From an uncultured Pseudomonadota bacterium (GTDB taxonomy: Bacteria > Pseudomonadota > Gammaproteobacteria > Burkholderiales > Burkholderiaceae_C), in assembly GCA_945952465.1 (NCBI GenBank), contig CAMFIB010000004.1:62001-126000 (forward strand): 64,000 nucleotides of DNA, in the 5' to 3' direction. How positions within the stretch are numbered: position 1 is the stretch's first letter; every line of letters starts with the position of its first letter. A program made the position numbers and the translations under genes. The notes beneath the pieces were generated by a model, which was given only the letters and a program-made list of their open reading frames with translations, was not told the DNA's origin and did no database searches. Positions 25,913 to 34,910 of the stretch are shown here, piece after piece.

Positions 25913-27907
25913 TCAGCCGGTTTCGCGCAGGCGACGGTACAGCGTGTTGCGGCTGATGCCCAGGCGCCGCCCCGCTTCCGACACATTGCCGCCGCAATCG
26001 GCCAGCGTCCGCTCGATGAGCTGGCGCGACACGCTTCGCAGGTTGGTCGGCGCCGCAGCGGGCGACTGCGCCGGTTCAGCGGCAGCCACCACCGGCGCTG
26101 CAGGCCCCGCCGGGACCGGTGGCGTGCGCAAGGCCCGCACCAGGTCGTCCGGCAGATGCTGCCAGCCAATCACGTTCTCGTGTTCGTCCAGCATTGCGCA
26201 GGCCGTGCGCAGCACGTTGGCCAGTTGCCGCACGTTGCCCGGCCAGCGGTACCGCAGCAGGTCCGGCAGCAGCGCCGGGTCCACCGTCGGTGTGCGCACG
26301 GGCGTGAGCTTGTGCAGCTCGCTGGCAATCAAGCCCGGCAGGTCGCTGCGCTCGCGCAGCGGCGGCAGCATCAGCATGAAGCCGTTGATGCGGTAGTACA
26401 AGTCCTCGCGGAACCGGCCGGCCTCGATTTCAGCCGGAATGTTGCGGTGGGTGGCGCAGATCAGGGAGAAATCGACCGGTACCGGCTTGCCGCCTCCAAT
26501 GGGCACCACCTGGCGGTCTTGCAACACCTGCAGCAGGCGCGCCTGCAGCATCAGCGGCATGTCGCCGATTTCGTCGAGGAACAGGGTGCCACCATGCGCC
26601 TCGCGAACCCGGCCGGTCGCGCCGTCGCGCCGGGCGCCGGTGAAGGCGCCGGCCTGGTAGCCGAACAGTTCGGTCTCGATCAGGTTCTCCGGCAACGCAG
26701 CGCAGTTGACCGACACGAACGGGCCATCGCCCCGCGGGCTGCTCTTGTGCATCGCGCGGGAAAAAACCTCCTTGCCCACGCCAGACTCACCCTGCAGGAG
26801 CAGCGCGATCGACTTGCCCATGACCTTGCGTGCCCGGGTGATGGCGGTGGTCATGGCGGCGTCGCCGGTGTCCAGGGCCGCCAGCGCGTCGTCAGGCTGG
26901 GAGCGGTCGATGGCGGGCGAGGCTGCCATCGGCGGCAGCATCACCACCGACGACGCGCCGCGCGGCATTTCGGCGCGCATCCAGAGCGCCCGTTCGGCCT
27001 GGGTGTGCACCACCCGCGCCAGCGGCGAGCCGCGGTGGCACCACTCCAGCAACTGCGCCACCGACTCGGTCAGCACCTCGTCGATTCCGATCTGGCCCAG
27101 GTCCATCCAGCGCAGGCCCAGCAGCTCCAGCGCGGTCTGGTTGGCACCCACGACGAGGCCGTCCTCGCGCACCGCCAGCAAGCCCTCGGCCACCGTGAAA
27201 ATGCCTTCCGGCTGCACATGGAAGCGCAGGCGCATGCCGCTCCACAGGTGCAGGTCGTGCCGGCTCTCGAAGAGCCGGGTTTCGATCATGCGCGCGGCGG
27301 AGCGCACCGCACCCAGCATCTGCGGGTGGTAGCTGCGGTGATCGCCCGAGGCGTCGAGCACGCCCAGCAGCCGGCCGCTGGGGTCGTGAATGGGCGCGGC
27401 CGTGCAGGTGAGAAAGCCGTTGCGCTCCAGGTAGTGTTCGCCGCCGTGGATCACCACCGCGCGGTCCTCCGCCAGCGCCGTGCCCACCGCGTTGGTGCCG
27501 CGGTACTGTTCCTGCCAGTTGGCGCCGGGCCGCAGTGCGACGCGTTCGGCGCGGCCGATGAATTGGGGGTCTCCAAAGGCGTGCAGCAGCATGCCATCGG
27601 CCCCGGCCAGAATGACCATGCTGTCGAGGCAGCGGGTCTGGTCGAACATGAATTCCATCACCGGCCGGGCATGGGACACCAACTCGTGCTGGCGTTCCAG
27701 CGCGCGCGCCAGCTGCGGGCCGGACGCGTGGGGCGCCCCGGGCATGCGGCCGCTCGGGTGCAGGCCGGCGCCCAAACTGCGCATCCACGACCGCGCCAGA
27801 TCGGGGTTGACCAGTTCGGGCGGAAGATCGCCGGTGTTGAGCAGGCGCCGCCGCGCTTCCCGAGCGAGGCTCGGTGGGGTCGGGGGTTGCACGGCGTGTT
27901 CTTGCAT
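25913..27907 (-). CDS. acoR: Sigma54-dependent transcriptional activator, AcoR-like
   Basis: A 664-residue regulator. The N-terminal half has a GAF sensor (about residues 75-220) and a PAS-like segment (about 240-300). The AAA+ domain follows: LLQGESGVGKE Walker A near 371, GAFTGA loop that contacts sigma54 near 419, and the Walker B LFLDEIGDMP. The Fis-type helix-turn-helix ends the protein (GGNVSEAGRRLGISRNTLYRRL). Start ATG 27907 fits the family; the open frame extends further without support. It is divergent from an aldehyde dehydrogenase with a -24/-12 promoter, so that operon is its likely target. AcoR in Cupriavidus controls acetoin breakdown. Confidence 0.9.
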   Translation of the reverse strand: MQEHAVQPPTPPSLAREARRRLLNTGDLPPELVNPDLARSWMRSLGAGLHPSGRMPGAPHASGPQLARALERQHELVSHARPVMEFMFDQTRCLDSMVILAGADGMLLHAFGDPQFIGRAERVALRPGANWQEQYRGTNAVGTALAEDRAVVIHGGEHYLERNGFLTCTAAPIHDPSGRLLGVLDASGDHRSYHPQMLGAVRSAARMIETRLFESRHDLHLWSGMRLRFHVQPEGIFTVAEGLLAVREDGLVVGANQTALELLGLRWMDLGQIGIDEVLTESVAQLLEWCHRGSPLARVVHTQAERALWMRAEMPRGASSVVMLPPMAASPAIDRSQPDDALAALDTGDAAMTTAITRARKVMGKSIALLLQGESGVGKEVFSRAMHKSSPRGDGPFVSVNCAALPENLIETELFGYQAGAFTGARRDGATGRVREAHGGTLFLDEIGDMPLMLQARLLQVLQDRQVVPIGGGKPVPVDFSLICATHRNIPAEIEAGRFREDLYYRINGFMLMLPPLRERSDLPGLIASELHKLTPVRTPTVDPALLPDLLRYRWPGNVRQLANVLRTACAMLDEHENVIGWQHLPDDLVRALRTPPVPAGPAAPVVAAAEPAQSPAAAPTNLRSVSRQLIERTLADCGGNVSEAGRRLGISRNTLYRRLRETG

Positions 27908-28012
27908 GCGTTTGTCTCCGTCACGGGTAAGTCGAAAGTACCTGCGCACCGGGTTCTGGTGCGGGCGCTTACCTGGGCGGCTTCGGTCGGCCGTCTGGGG
28001 CAGGGTCAGTGG

Positions 28013-28042
28013 CAGTGTACCCGGCCGGGCGCCGCCACACTG
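28013..28042. promoter_or_regulatory. Inverted repeat, candidate upstream activator site
   Basis: CAGTGT at 28013-28018 and ACACTG at 28037-28042 form a perfect 6-bp inverted repeat with an 18-nt spacer, 130-160 nt upstream of the sigma54 promoter. This is the usual distance for an enhancer-binding protein. A further GTGCCAC motif follows at about 28052. Assignment to the AcoR-like protein is inference. Confidence 0.35.
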
Positions 28043-28174
28043 AACGAAACCACTGTGCCACACCTCCTGAAGCTGTGCCAGCCCCGGTACAGGCCGATAC
28101 AACCCAGCCCCCTTGCCCCCCCACCATTCACCCGGTTTATCCGGATTTTCGCGCTTTCCGGCTGGAAATCACAT

Positions 28175-28193
28175 GCGGCACAACCCGTGCTTT
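28175..28193 (+). promoter_or_regulatory. Sigma54 (-24/-12) promoter of the aldehyde dehydrogenase operon
   Basis: GCGGCACAACCCGTGCTTT has the invariant GG (28177-28178) and GC (28189-28190) separated by exactly 10 nt, close to the TGGCAC-N5-TTGC consensus. It sits about 75 nt before the start codon and opposite a gene for a sigma54 activator. Confidence 0.75.
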
Positions 28194-28265
28194 GGATGCC
28201 GCTGAATCTTGCCGCCGGCCTGTGGCGGGGGCTTCAGTTCGATTTTCATTTCATGGAGACACAAC

Positions 28266-29785
<1,520 letters not shown>

Positions 29786-29786
<1 letters not shown>

Positions 29787-30154
29787 TGCCCACCCGCGTT
29801 TCGGCCACGCCTGAGACGCTGGAATTGATCGCCGAGCTCCGCAAAGTGCACGGCGATCTGATGTTCCATCAGTCGGGGGGCTGCTGCGATGGCAGCGCCC
29901 CGATGTGCTACCCGTTGGGAGATTTTCTGACGGGCGCCTCCGATGTGAAGCTGGGTGAAATCGGCGGCTGTCCGTTCTACATGGGCGAACAGCAGTTCGA
30001 GTACTGGAAGCACACCCACCTCATCATCGATGTGGTGGAGGGTCGCGGTGGCATGTTCTCGGTCGAAGGACGGACAGGCAAGCGCTTCCTGACGCGCTCC
30101 CGCCTGTACGACGACGAAGAGTACGCCGCCTTGCCGCCCGTCGAACACGGCTGA
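29786..30154 (+). CDS. DUF779 domain protein
   Basis: A 122-residue protein whose ATG shares a base with the preceding stop. It has the DUF779 pattern: HGDLMFHQSGGCCDGSAPMC near residues 24-40, IGGCPFYMGEQQFEYWKHTHLIIDVVEGRGGMFSVEG after. Conserved Cys pairs suggest a metal or thiol site. DUF779 genes often follow ExaC-type aldehyde dehydrogenases in Burkholderiales and pseudomonads; the role is unknown and could be enzyme maturation or aldehyde handling. A terminator follows at 30251. Confidence 0.88.
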
Positions 30155-30250
30155 CCGCGAACGAACAGAACAAAGGGAAGAGAAAGCAAAGTCAGCACGG
30201 CGTGGCGCCTCCGGGAAGGGGCGTCACGACCGGGCGGCGAGAGATGAGCA

Positions 30251-30276
30251 AACCCGGCCAGTGCCGGGTTTTTTTT
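30251..30276 (+). terminator. Intrinsic terminator of the aldehyde dehydrogenase operon
   Basis: Stem AACCCGGC / GCCGGGTT with a CAGT loop and a run of eight T. Confidence 0.9.
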
Positions 30277-30341
30277 GGCCTGGAAAGCCTCCGAACCCGT
30301 TCCTCCACTCTGACCGGATGGATATACTTTCCATCAGGTGC

Positions 30342-30417
<76 letters not shown>

Positions 30418-30840
30418 CCATTCCCAGAAAATCAGCGACTCTGATGTGCTGGAACCGCCCCCGTTTGCGGGAATTTGCCGCGCCCGCTGAAAAGTAAATC
30501 CATTCGCATCCCGGTGAGCTGGCGCTTGGCTCGATCCATACCGGTTTGGTGCAATGCGGCCGATCGCATGTCGGCTGTCCGACGCGCCGAAGACCCCCCA
30601 GCGGATCCCCGTTCTCATCTCTTTGTTTTGGCAACCGCGAGCCACGCCCGGAACTACCTGCATCGCAATTTGCGCGGTTTCTGTCGCCTGAAAGTGCATG
30701 GGTATTCAAGGGCCGGCGGCGGCCGCGCGGGTCACCCGAACGACTCGGAAACGGCCTACGGCCTCACCCGCCATTCTCTGGCTGAAACGGCATCCCGATC
30801 GGCCGATAGTTGGAACGGTCTCCATTGAAAAAGGCCCACC
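30418..30840. other. Intergenic stretch without recognised gene
   Basis: This is 423 nt between tRNA-Ala and the small secreted protein gene. Short open frames exist on both strands, but none has a convincing start site or recognisable product. CCGATAGTTGG near 30800 could be a -10 region for the downstream gene. I see no hairpin with a T-run after the tRNA. Confidence 0.5.
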
Positions 30841-31269
30841 ATGAAACACATTTTTCGAACCCTGGCGGCGTGCGGCGCCATCGCTCTGGCCGCGCCGGCC
30901 GCGATGGCTGACATTGGTGACGTGCAGCAGTCCGGCACGGTGGCCTATGTGAGCGGCGGAATCGGCGTGGACGAAGCCGACGCGTTCAAGGCTGCCAGCG
31001 GGAATTGGCCGCTGGCGCTGGAGTTCTCTGTCGCCGCACAGCCCCGTGCCCAATACGCGTCTGATGTGTCGGTTCATATTGCAGCGCGCGGCCGCAGCGT
31101 GCTCGACACCACCACCGACGGCCCCTACCTGCTCGTGAAGCTGCCGCCTGGAGCCTACACCGTGAGCGCCACCTTCCACGGCAAGACCGTGACCCGCCAG
31201 GTCGCCGTGAAACGCAACGGCAGCGCCCATGCGTCCATCATGTGGCCAGCCAGCGCCGATGTGGGCTGA
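30841..31269 (+). CDS. Small exported protein with a carboxypeptidase-regulatory-like beta domain
   Basis: A 142-residue protein with a clear Sec signal peptide (residues 1-23, ending AMA-D). The mature part is a single beta-sandwich-like domain. Its end, GPYLLVKLPPGAYTVSATFHGKTVTRQVAVKRNGSAHASIMW, is the typical Pro-Pro-Gly-x-Tyr edge of carboxypeptidase-regulatory-like/DUF folds found in small Burkholderiales periplasmic proteins. No catalytic residues are apparent. Function unknown. It stands alone between two tRNA genes. Confidence 0.72.
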   Translation: MKHIFRTLAACGAIALAAPAAMADIGDVQQSGTVAYVSGGIGVDEADAFKAASGNWPLALEFSVAAQPRAQYASDVSVHIAARGRSVLDTTTDGPYLLVKLPPGAYTVSATFHGKTVTRQVAVKRNGSAHASIMWPASADVG

Positions 31270-31276
31270 GGCTGTG

Positions 31277-31283
31277 TTATAGT
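31277..31283 (+). promoter_or_regulatory. Probable -10 box of tRNA-Lys
   Basis: TGTTATAGT (31275-31283) is an extended -10-like element about 33 nt upstream of the mature tRNA-Lys 5' end, a usual spacing for a short tRNA leader. Confidence 0.4.
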
Positions 31284-31315
31284 TGAGGGCTTCGACAGGC
31301 GCGCCGCCTGATCGC

Positions 31316-31391
31316 GGGTTCTTAGCTCAGTTGGTAGAGCAGCGGACTCTTAATCCGTAGGTCGTAGGTTCGAATCCTACAGGACCCACCA
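31316..31391 (+). tRNA. tRNA-Lys (anticodon CTT)
   Basis: A 76-nt cloverleaf. Acceptor GGGTTCT/AGGACCC, D-arm GCTCAGTTGGTAGAGC, anticodon loop CTCTTAA (CTT, reads AAG), T-loop TTCGAAT, encoded CCA. A terminator follows at 31413. The lower-GC metal-uptake cluster begins just beyond. Confidence 0.96.
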
Positions 31392-31412
31392 ATTCAGCCT
31401 CACGGCAAATGG

Positions 31413-31445
31413 AAAACCTGCTATCTCACCGATAGCAGGTTTTTT
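31413..31445 (+). terminator. Intrinsic terminator after tRNA-Lys
   Basis: Stem AAAACCTGCTATC / GATAGCAGGTTTT with a five-base loop, ending in a T-run. The A-run at its start makes it potentially bidirectional, so it could also stop the minus-strand cluster that ends at 31580. Confidence 0.9.
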
Positions 31446-31579
31446 CACATCGGATTGGGTTGTATTCCAATATGACACTTCTCCGCTTTGAAAGCCGACC
31501 GGCTACCGATCAAATCCGGATTGCAACGCCTGAGAAGAAACAAGACCGACCGCGAAAGCCTCGATGGCACCGTCATAGG

Positions 31580-32674
31580 CTATTCGCGACCCCAGCCTTG
31601 GCCTTCAAGCCGCCAAAACAGCCAAGCAAAGATCGGTGCACCCATCACCGATGTTAAGAGTCCGATCGGGATTTCTTGCGATGTCGCGCTGCGGGCAATC
31701 CCGTCCATGATCAACAGATAGATTCCGCCCAATAGCGCAGATGCCGGTAGGAGGCGCACGTGGTCTGGTCCAACGATCATCCGCGCCATATGTGGAATGA
31801 TCAATCCGACAAAGCCCACCCCGCCAGAAACGGAAACCTGGGCAGCAATCAGCAGTGCGACCAATCCCACGATGGTCCAACGGAGCAATTCCACTTTTAT
31901 GCCCAACGCCTGCGCGTCGACCTCACCGAGCGACAACAGGTTGATGCGCCACCGCATCAGGAGCAACAACGTCCCCGCCACAAGCGTGACACCCGCGACG
32001 ATCGCAACCTTGTCATAGCTGGCCCCCACAAAACTTCCCAGCAGCCAGTACACGATGGACGGCAGTTTGGTCTCGGGATCAGCAACGTACTGGGCCAGAC
32101 CCGTCAACGCGCCAAAGAATGAGCCGACGATAACGCCGGCCAAAATCAGCGCCAGAATGCTCGAGCGCCCAGCCAATTTGCCCAGCATGAAGGCCAAGAC
32201 CAGCGCGCCAAAGCCAAACACAAAGGCCGACCCGGTGATCGCCACTGCCGGCCAGCTCATCATGATTGCAAGCACTCCCCCAAAGGACGCACCTGCCGAA
32301 ACGCCGGCCACCTCGGGCCCCACCAAAGGGTTGCGGAACAACCCTTGCATTGCCGCCCCGGCCAGCCCCAAGCCCATGCCACATAGGGTCACCAGCAAGA
32401 TGCGGGGCATCCGCACGATCTGCACCACCACCCATTGGGTATCCGAATAGGGCCGTGCCTCGTTCAGGCCAGTGGTCGAAACGATCCGGATCACATCGGC
32501 CAACGGAACGGGGTATCGCCCAAAGGTCAATGAGATCAGCATCGAGGCCACGAGGCCCGCGAACAACAAGCCTATAAACAGGCCAACTTGTCGATCGTTC
32601 GGCCATCCGGCAGCGGTCGCCTGGGCGCGAAAAGCCATGCCCGACCTATTCGAGAGGGTTGCTGGGGTTTTCAT
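31580..32674 (-). CDS. FecCD/BtuC-type ABC transporter permease
   Basis: A 364-residue permease. I chose the ATG at 32674 (MKTPATLSNR). About ten membrane helices are visible. RMPRILLVTLCGMGLGLAGAAMQGLFRNPLVGPEVAGVSAGASFGG is the signature of iron-siderophore/cobalamin-type permeases, and VGFVGLIIPHMARMIVGPDHVRLLPASALLGG is the conserved ATPase-docking region. It acts as a homodimer to import a metal chelate. It is the last gene of the seven-gene minus-strand cluster, 68 nt after the radical SAM gene. Confidence 0.92.
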   Translation of the reverse strand: MKTPATLSNRSGMAFRAQATAAGWPNDRQVGLFIGLLFAGLVASMLISLTFGRYPVPLADVIRIVSTTGLNEARPYSDTQWVVVQIVRMPRILLVTLCGMGLGLAGAAMQGLFRNPLVGPEVAGVSAGASFGGVLAIMMSWPAVAITGSAFVFGFGALVLAFMLGKLAGRSSILALILAGVIVGSFFGALTGLAQYVADPETKLPSIVYWLLGSFVGASYDKVAIVAGVTLVAGTLLLLMRWRINLLSLGEVDAQALGIKVELLRWTIVGLVALLIAAQVSVSGGVGFVGLIIPHMARMIVGPDHVRLLPASALLGGIYLLIMDGIARSATSQEIPIGLLTSVMGAPIFAWLFWRLEGQGWGRE

Positions 32675-32742
32675 GGAAAAAGCGTGCTCCTCAAGATATG
32701 ACGCTGCAGAGCCGGTTTTCCCCCACGCCCACAACCCAAACA

Positions 32743-33783
32743 TCACCCGCCGAACCAGCAATGTGTCAGGCTCTGGTCGATCCTGACGTCGGGATTCTCG
32801 GCCCGGTACATGTCCAGCCATTTCATCTCCACGCAACGCCGGACAGAATAAATCGACGTGCCAAACCGGTCGCCGTAGCGATCCCTCAACTCCGAAAACG
32901 TGGGCATCGCAGCATAGGCCGACTCGGTGCGGCGCCAGAGATCGCCCACGACATCCTCGATCGGTGTCGCTTCCAGCTCGTCCATGGCATCGGCGGTTAC
33001 CCGAATCACCGCCGTGACCTTGTCGACCGGATCGTCCTGCGGTGCCGTGTAGCGCATCCATTCGCGCTCCGAGAGATTGCTTTTCTCGTCCGGGTCCATG
33101 AAGAGCGACAGAATGCGCTGTGGCAGGCTGTCTCGCAGGGATTCATCAATTCGGTCGAGTTCCACATGCGGCTGCGGTTTCTGCGCGCTCGTCTGATAGA
33201 AGAAAGGCATCGCGTAACGCCAGTCGCCAACGTGCTGGGGCAGCTCCTCCAGCAAATCGAGAAGCGGCTCCAGATGCGACAGCGTGCTTTTGCCGACCAG
33301 CAACCGTTGACCCAGCTTGAAGTCCATGCGCCCCGCCACGTGAAGCGTGCGCATCAGCAGGTCAAAATTGTTCTTCTTGTTGTTCCAGTGGTCGTGCATT
33401 TCTCGAGTGCCGCCGAAGGTGGCGTGCACGGTCTGAAGCCCATATTCCTTCAGCAGATCGAGCCAGACCCGCAGTTCATCGTCCGTCCGGTCCGGCAAAC
33501 CGCCGAGCGTGATGCCGCGCAGTGGTTGCGGCCCATCTAGGCGACGCATCATCTCGAGATCGTCGCGGTCGTGGTTGGCGTGGTAACCCAGTGAACTCCA
33601 CATCGACCAGCGCCCCCCGTCGCGCTTCACCCATTCCCGCACCCGCTCAACGAACGCGGCGAACCGATCTCGCTCCACCACCGAGCGCTTGCGTTTGATC
33701 GGACAATATCGGCAACCATGGGCACAGTCGCTGCGATTGTTGCCACGGATGATCAGGGTGTGCGGTTGAATGCGGCGCTTCAT
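32743..33783 (-). CDS. Radical SAM enzyme of unknown function within a metal-uptake cluster
   Basis: A 346-residue protein. Cys20-x3-Cys24-x2-Cys27 (SDCAHGCRYC) is the canonical [4Fe-4S]/SAM motif. Later barrel strands include GITLGGLPDRT (near 100), QTVHATFGGTREMHDHW and MDFKLGQRLLVGKSTLSHLEPLLDLL. The C-terminal region lacks a SPASM-like Cys cluster but has two Cys in its last 35 residues. Its ATG overlaps the stop of the binding-protein gene (ATGA), so it is made together with an uptake system. No RiPP precursor ORF is visible nearby. It could modify the imported ligand, release the metal, or make a cofactor. I cannot assign a reaction. Confidence 0.85.
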   Translation of the reverse strand: MKRRIQPHTLIIRGNNRSDCAHGCRYCPIKRKRSVVERDRFAAFVERVREWVKRDGGRWSMWSSLGYHANHDRDDLEMMRRLDGPQPLRGITLGGLPDRTDDELRVWLDLLKEYGLQTVHATFGGTREMHDHWNNKKNNFDLLMRTLHVAGRMDFKLGQRLLVGKSTLSHLEPLLDLLEELPQHVGDWRYAMPFFYQTSAQKPQPHVELDRIDESLRDSLPQRILSLFMDPDEKSNLSEREWMRYTAPQDDPVDKVTAVIRVTADAMDELEATPIEDVVGDLWRRTESAYAAMPTFSELRDRYGDRFGTSIYSVRRCVEMKWLDMYRAENPDVRIDQSLTHCWFGG

Positions 33784-34880
33784 GGAAGACCCTTTGGCTG
33801 CTCGAATCGTGGGTAGCCCAGCGATGGCTGGTTGTCGGAAACAATGAGGATGCGGTCCACATCCGCTTCCTGAATGTCACGGTCGAAGACCGCCCGAACC
33901 GTTTCACGGATCTGCTGGCGGCTGGTGGAAGGCCCTGCGTTGGGGTGCAGGATTTCGAAGAGCCATTGCAACCGGATCGGATCCTCCAGTGGGGTGGCGA
34001 AGCCGGGCACGTCCGGCATCTTGTACACACGGCGCTCGCGAACCGCCCGTACCGCCCGCCATTCCGGTTTCGCGTACAGGTCGGCGGGCACCATCATGTC
34101 ACCGGTGCCAGAGGTTTCGAGGAATACGACGTCCGGATCCAGCAACAGAATCTGCTCGAGGTTGCTGGCGCCGTTGGCGCTGGAGGTCACATTACGTGCC
34201 TGGGTCCGCTGAATCACCTGGCCGCCGGCAGCCTCGAAGCGTTCATTCAGCAAATGCCGCGATCCACCCAGCCAATAGCCACGCCCCTGTCCCCCCACCA
34301 GCAGCAGCACACGCGGCGCCCTGCCCTCGCCCGCAGCCGATCGTTGCTGCTGCAGTGACTGTCGGTAGGCCAAGTAGCGCGCCGTCAGAGCTTCGGCCCG
34401 AGACCGCGCTCCCGCCACCTGGCCCAGAGTGGCCCAGATCGCCAACCCCGTTTCGGTAGAAGAGCGTCCACCGAGGCCCAGTTCCACCAAACCTGGAACA
34501 CCGACTCTACGAAGTGCGGCTGACTGAGATGTCCACACCACCACCGCATCGGGGCGGGAGGCCATCACGACTTCAGGATCCAGTTGCTGACCCAGGCCGA
34601 TAGCGGGCACCTGTGCGAGTTCCGGCAGCAATGAAGCCAGCATCACGCTGTCCCTGCCGGTGGCGTTGAACCGGAGTCTGCCAACGATGTGTTCGATGCC
34701 CCTGTCCAGGATCGCATAGGTGGGGGCTACCGTTGCCCCGAACAGCACCCGCTGCGCTCCGCTGGGCTGCACCGACGATGTGTGCCGAACCATTGGCGCA
34801 CCAAATGCCCAGACACCGATCAAGGTGACCAGCAATCCCATGCCGGTGATCGAGCCTGCGCCACGCGGTAGACCAGCCAT
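33780..34880 (-). CDS. ABC transporter substrate-binding protein, FecB/BtuF type
   Basis: A 366-residue protein. The ATG at 34880 is used; a GTG directly before it is an alternative. A hydrophobic helix near residues 12-32 suggests a signal anchor, with no clear lipobox. The body has two lobes: LLPELAQVPAIGLGQQLDPEVVMASRPDAVVVW and then RAPRVLLLVGGQGRGYWLGGSRHLLNERFEAAGG, with ALLPDVVF-type hinge LLDPDVVFLE. This is the class III (siderophore, haem, cobalamin, molybdate) binding-protein fold. The ligand is unknown. The start is 30 nt after the receptor gene and the stop overlaps the radical SAM start. Confidence 0.85.
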   Translation of the reverse strand: MAGLPRGAGSITGMGLLVTLIGVWAFGAPMVRHTSSVQPSGAQRVLFGATVAPTYAILDRGIEHIVGRLRFNATGRDSVMLASLLPELAQVPAIGLGQQLDPEVVMASRPDAVVVWTSQSAALRRVGVPGLVELGLGGRSSTETGLAIWATLGQVAGARSRAEALTARYLAYRQSLQQQRSAAGEGRAPRVLLLVGGQGRGYWLGGSRHLLNERFEAAGGQVIQRTQARNVTSSANGASNLEQILLLDPDVVFLETSGTGDMMVPADLYAKPEWRAVRAVRERRVYKMPDVPGFATPLEDPIRLQWLFEILHPNAGPSTSRQQIRETVRAVFDRDIQEADVDRILIVSDNQPSLGYPRFEQPKGLP

Positions 34881-34910
34881 CACGAGTGATTCCCGACGGC
34901 GCTTCGATGG

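Noticed and set aside
28105..28125. CCCCCTTGCCCCCCC as another copy of the GCCCCCTTGGGGGGC element
   Set aside because: It is not palindromic and lacks the flanking sequence; probably a simple C-rich tract.
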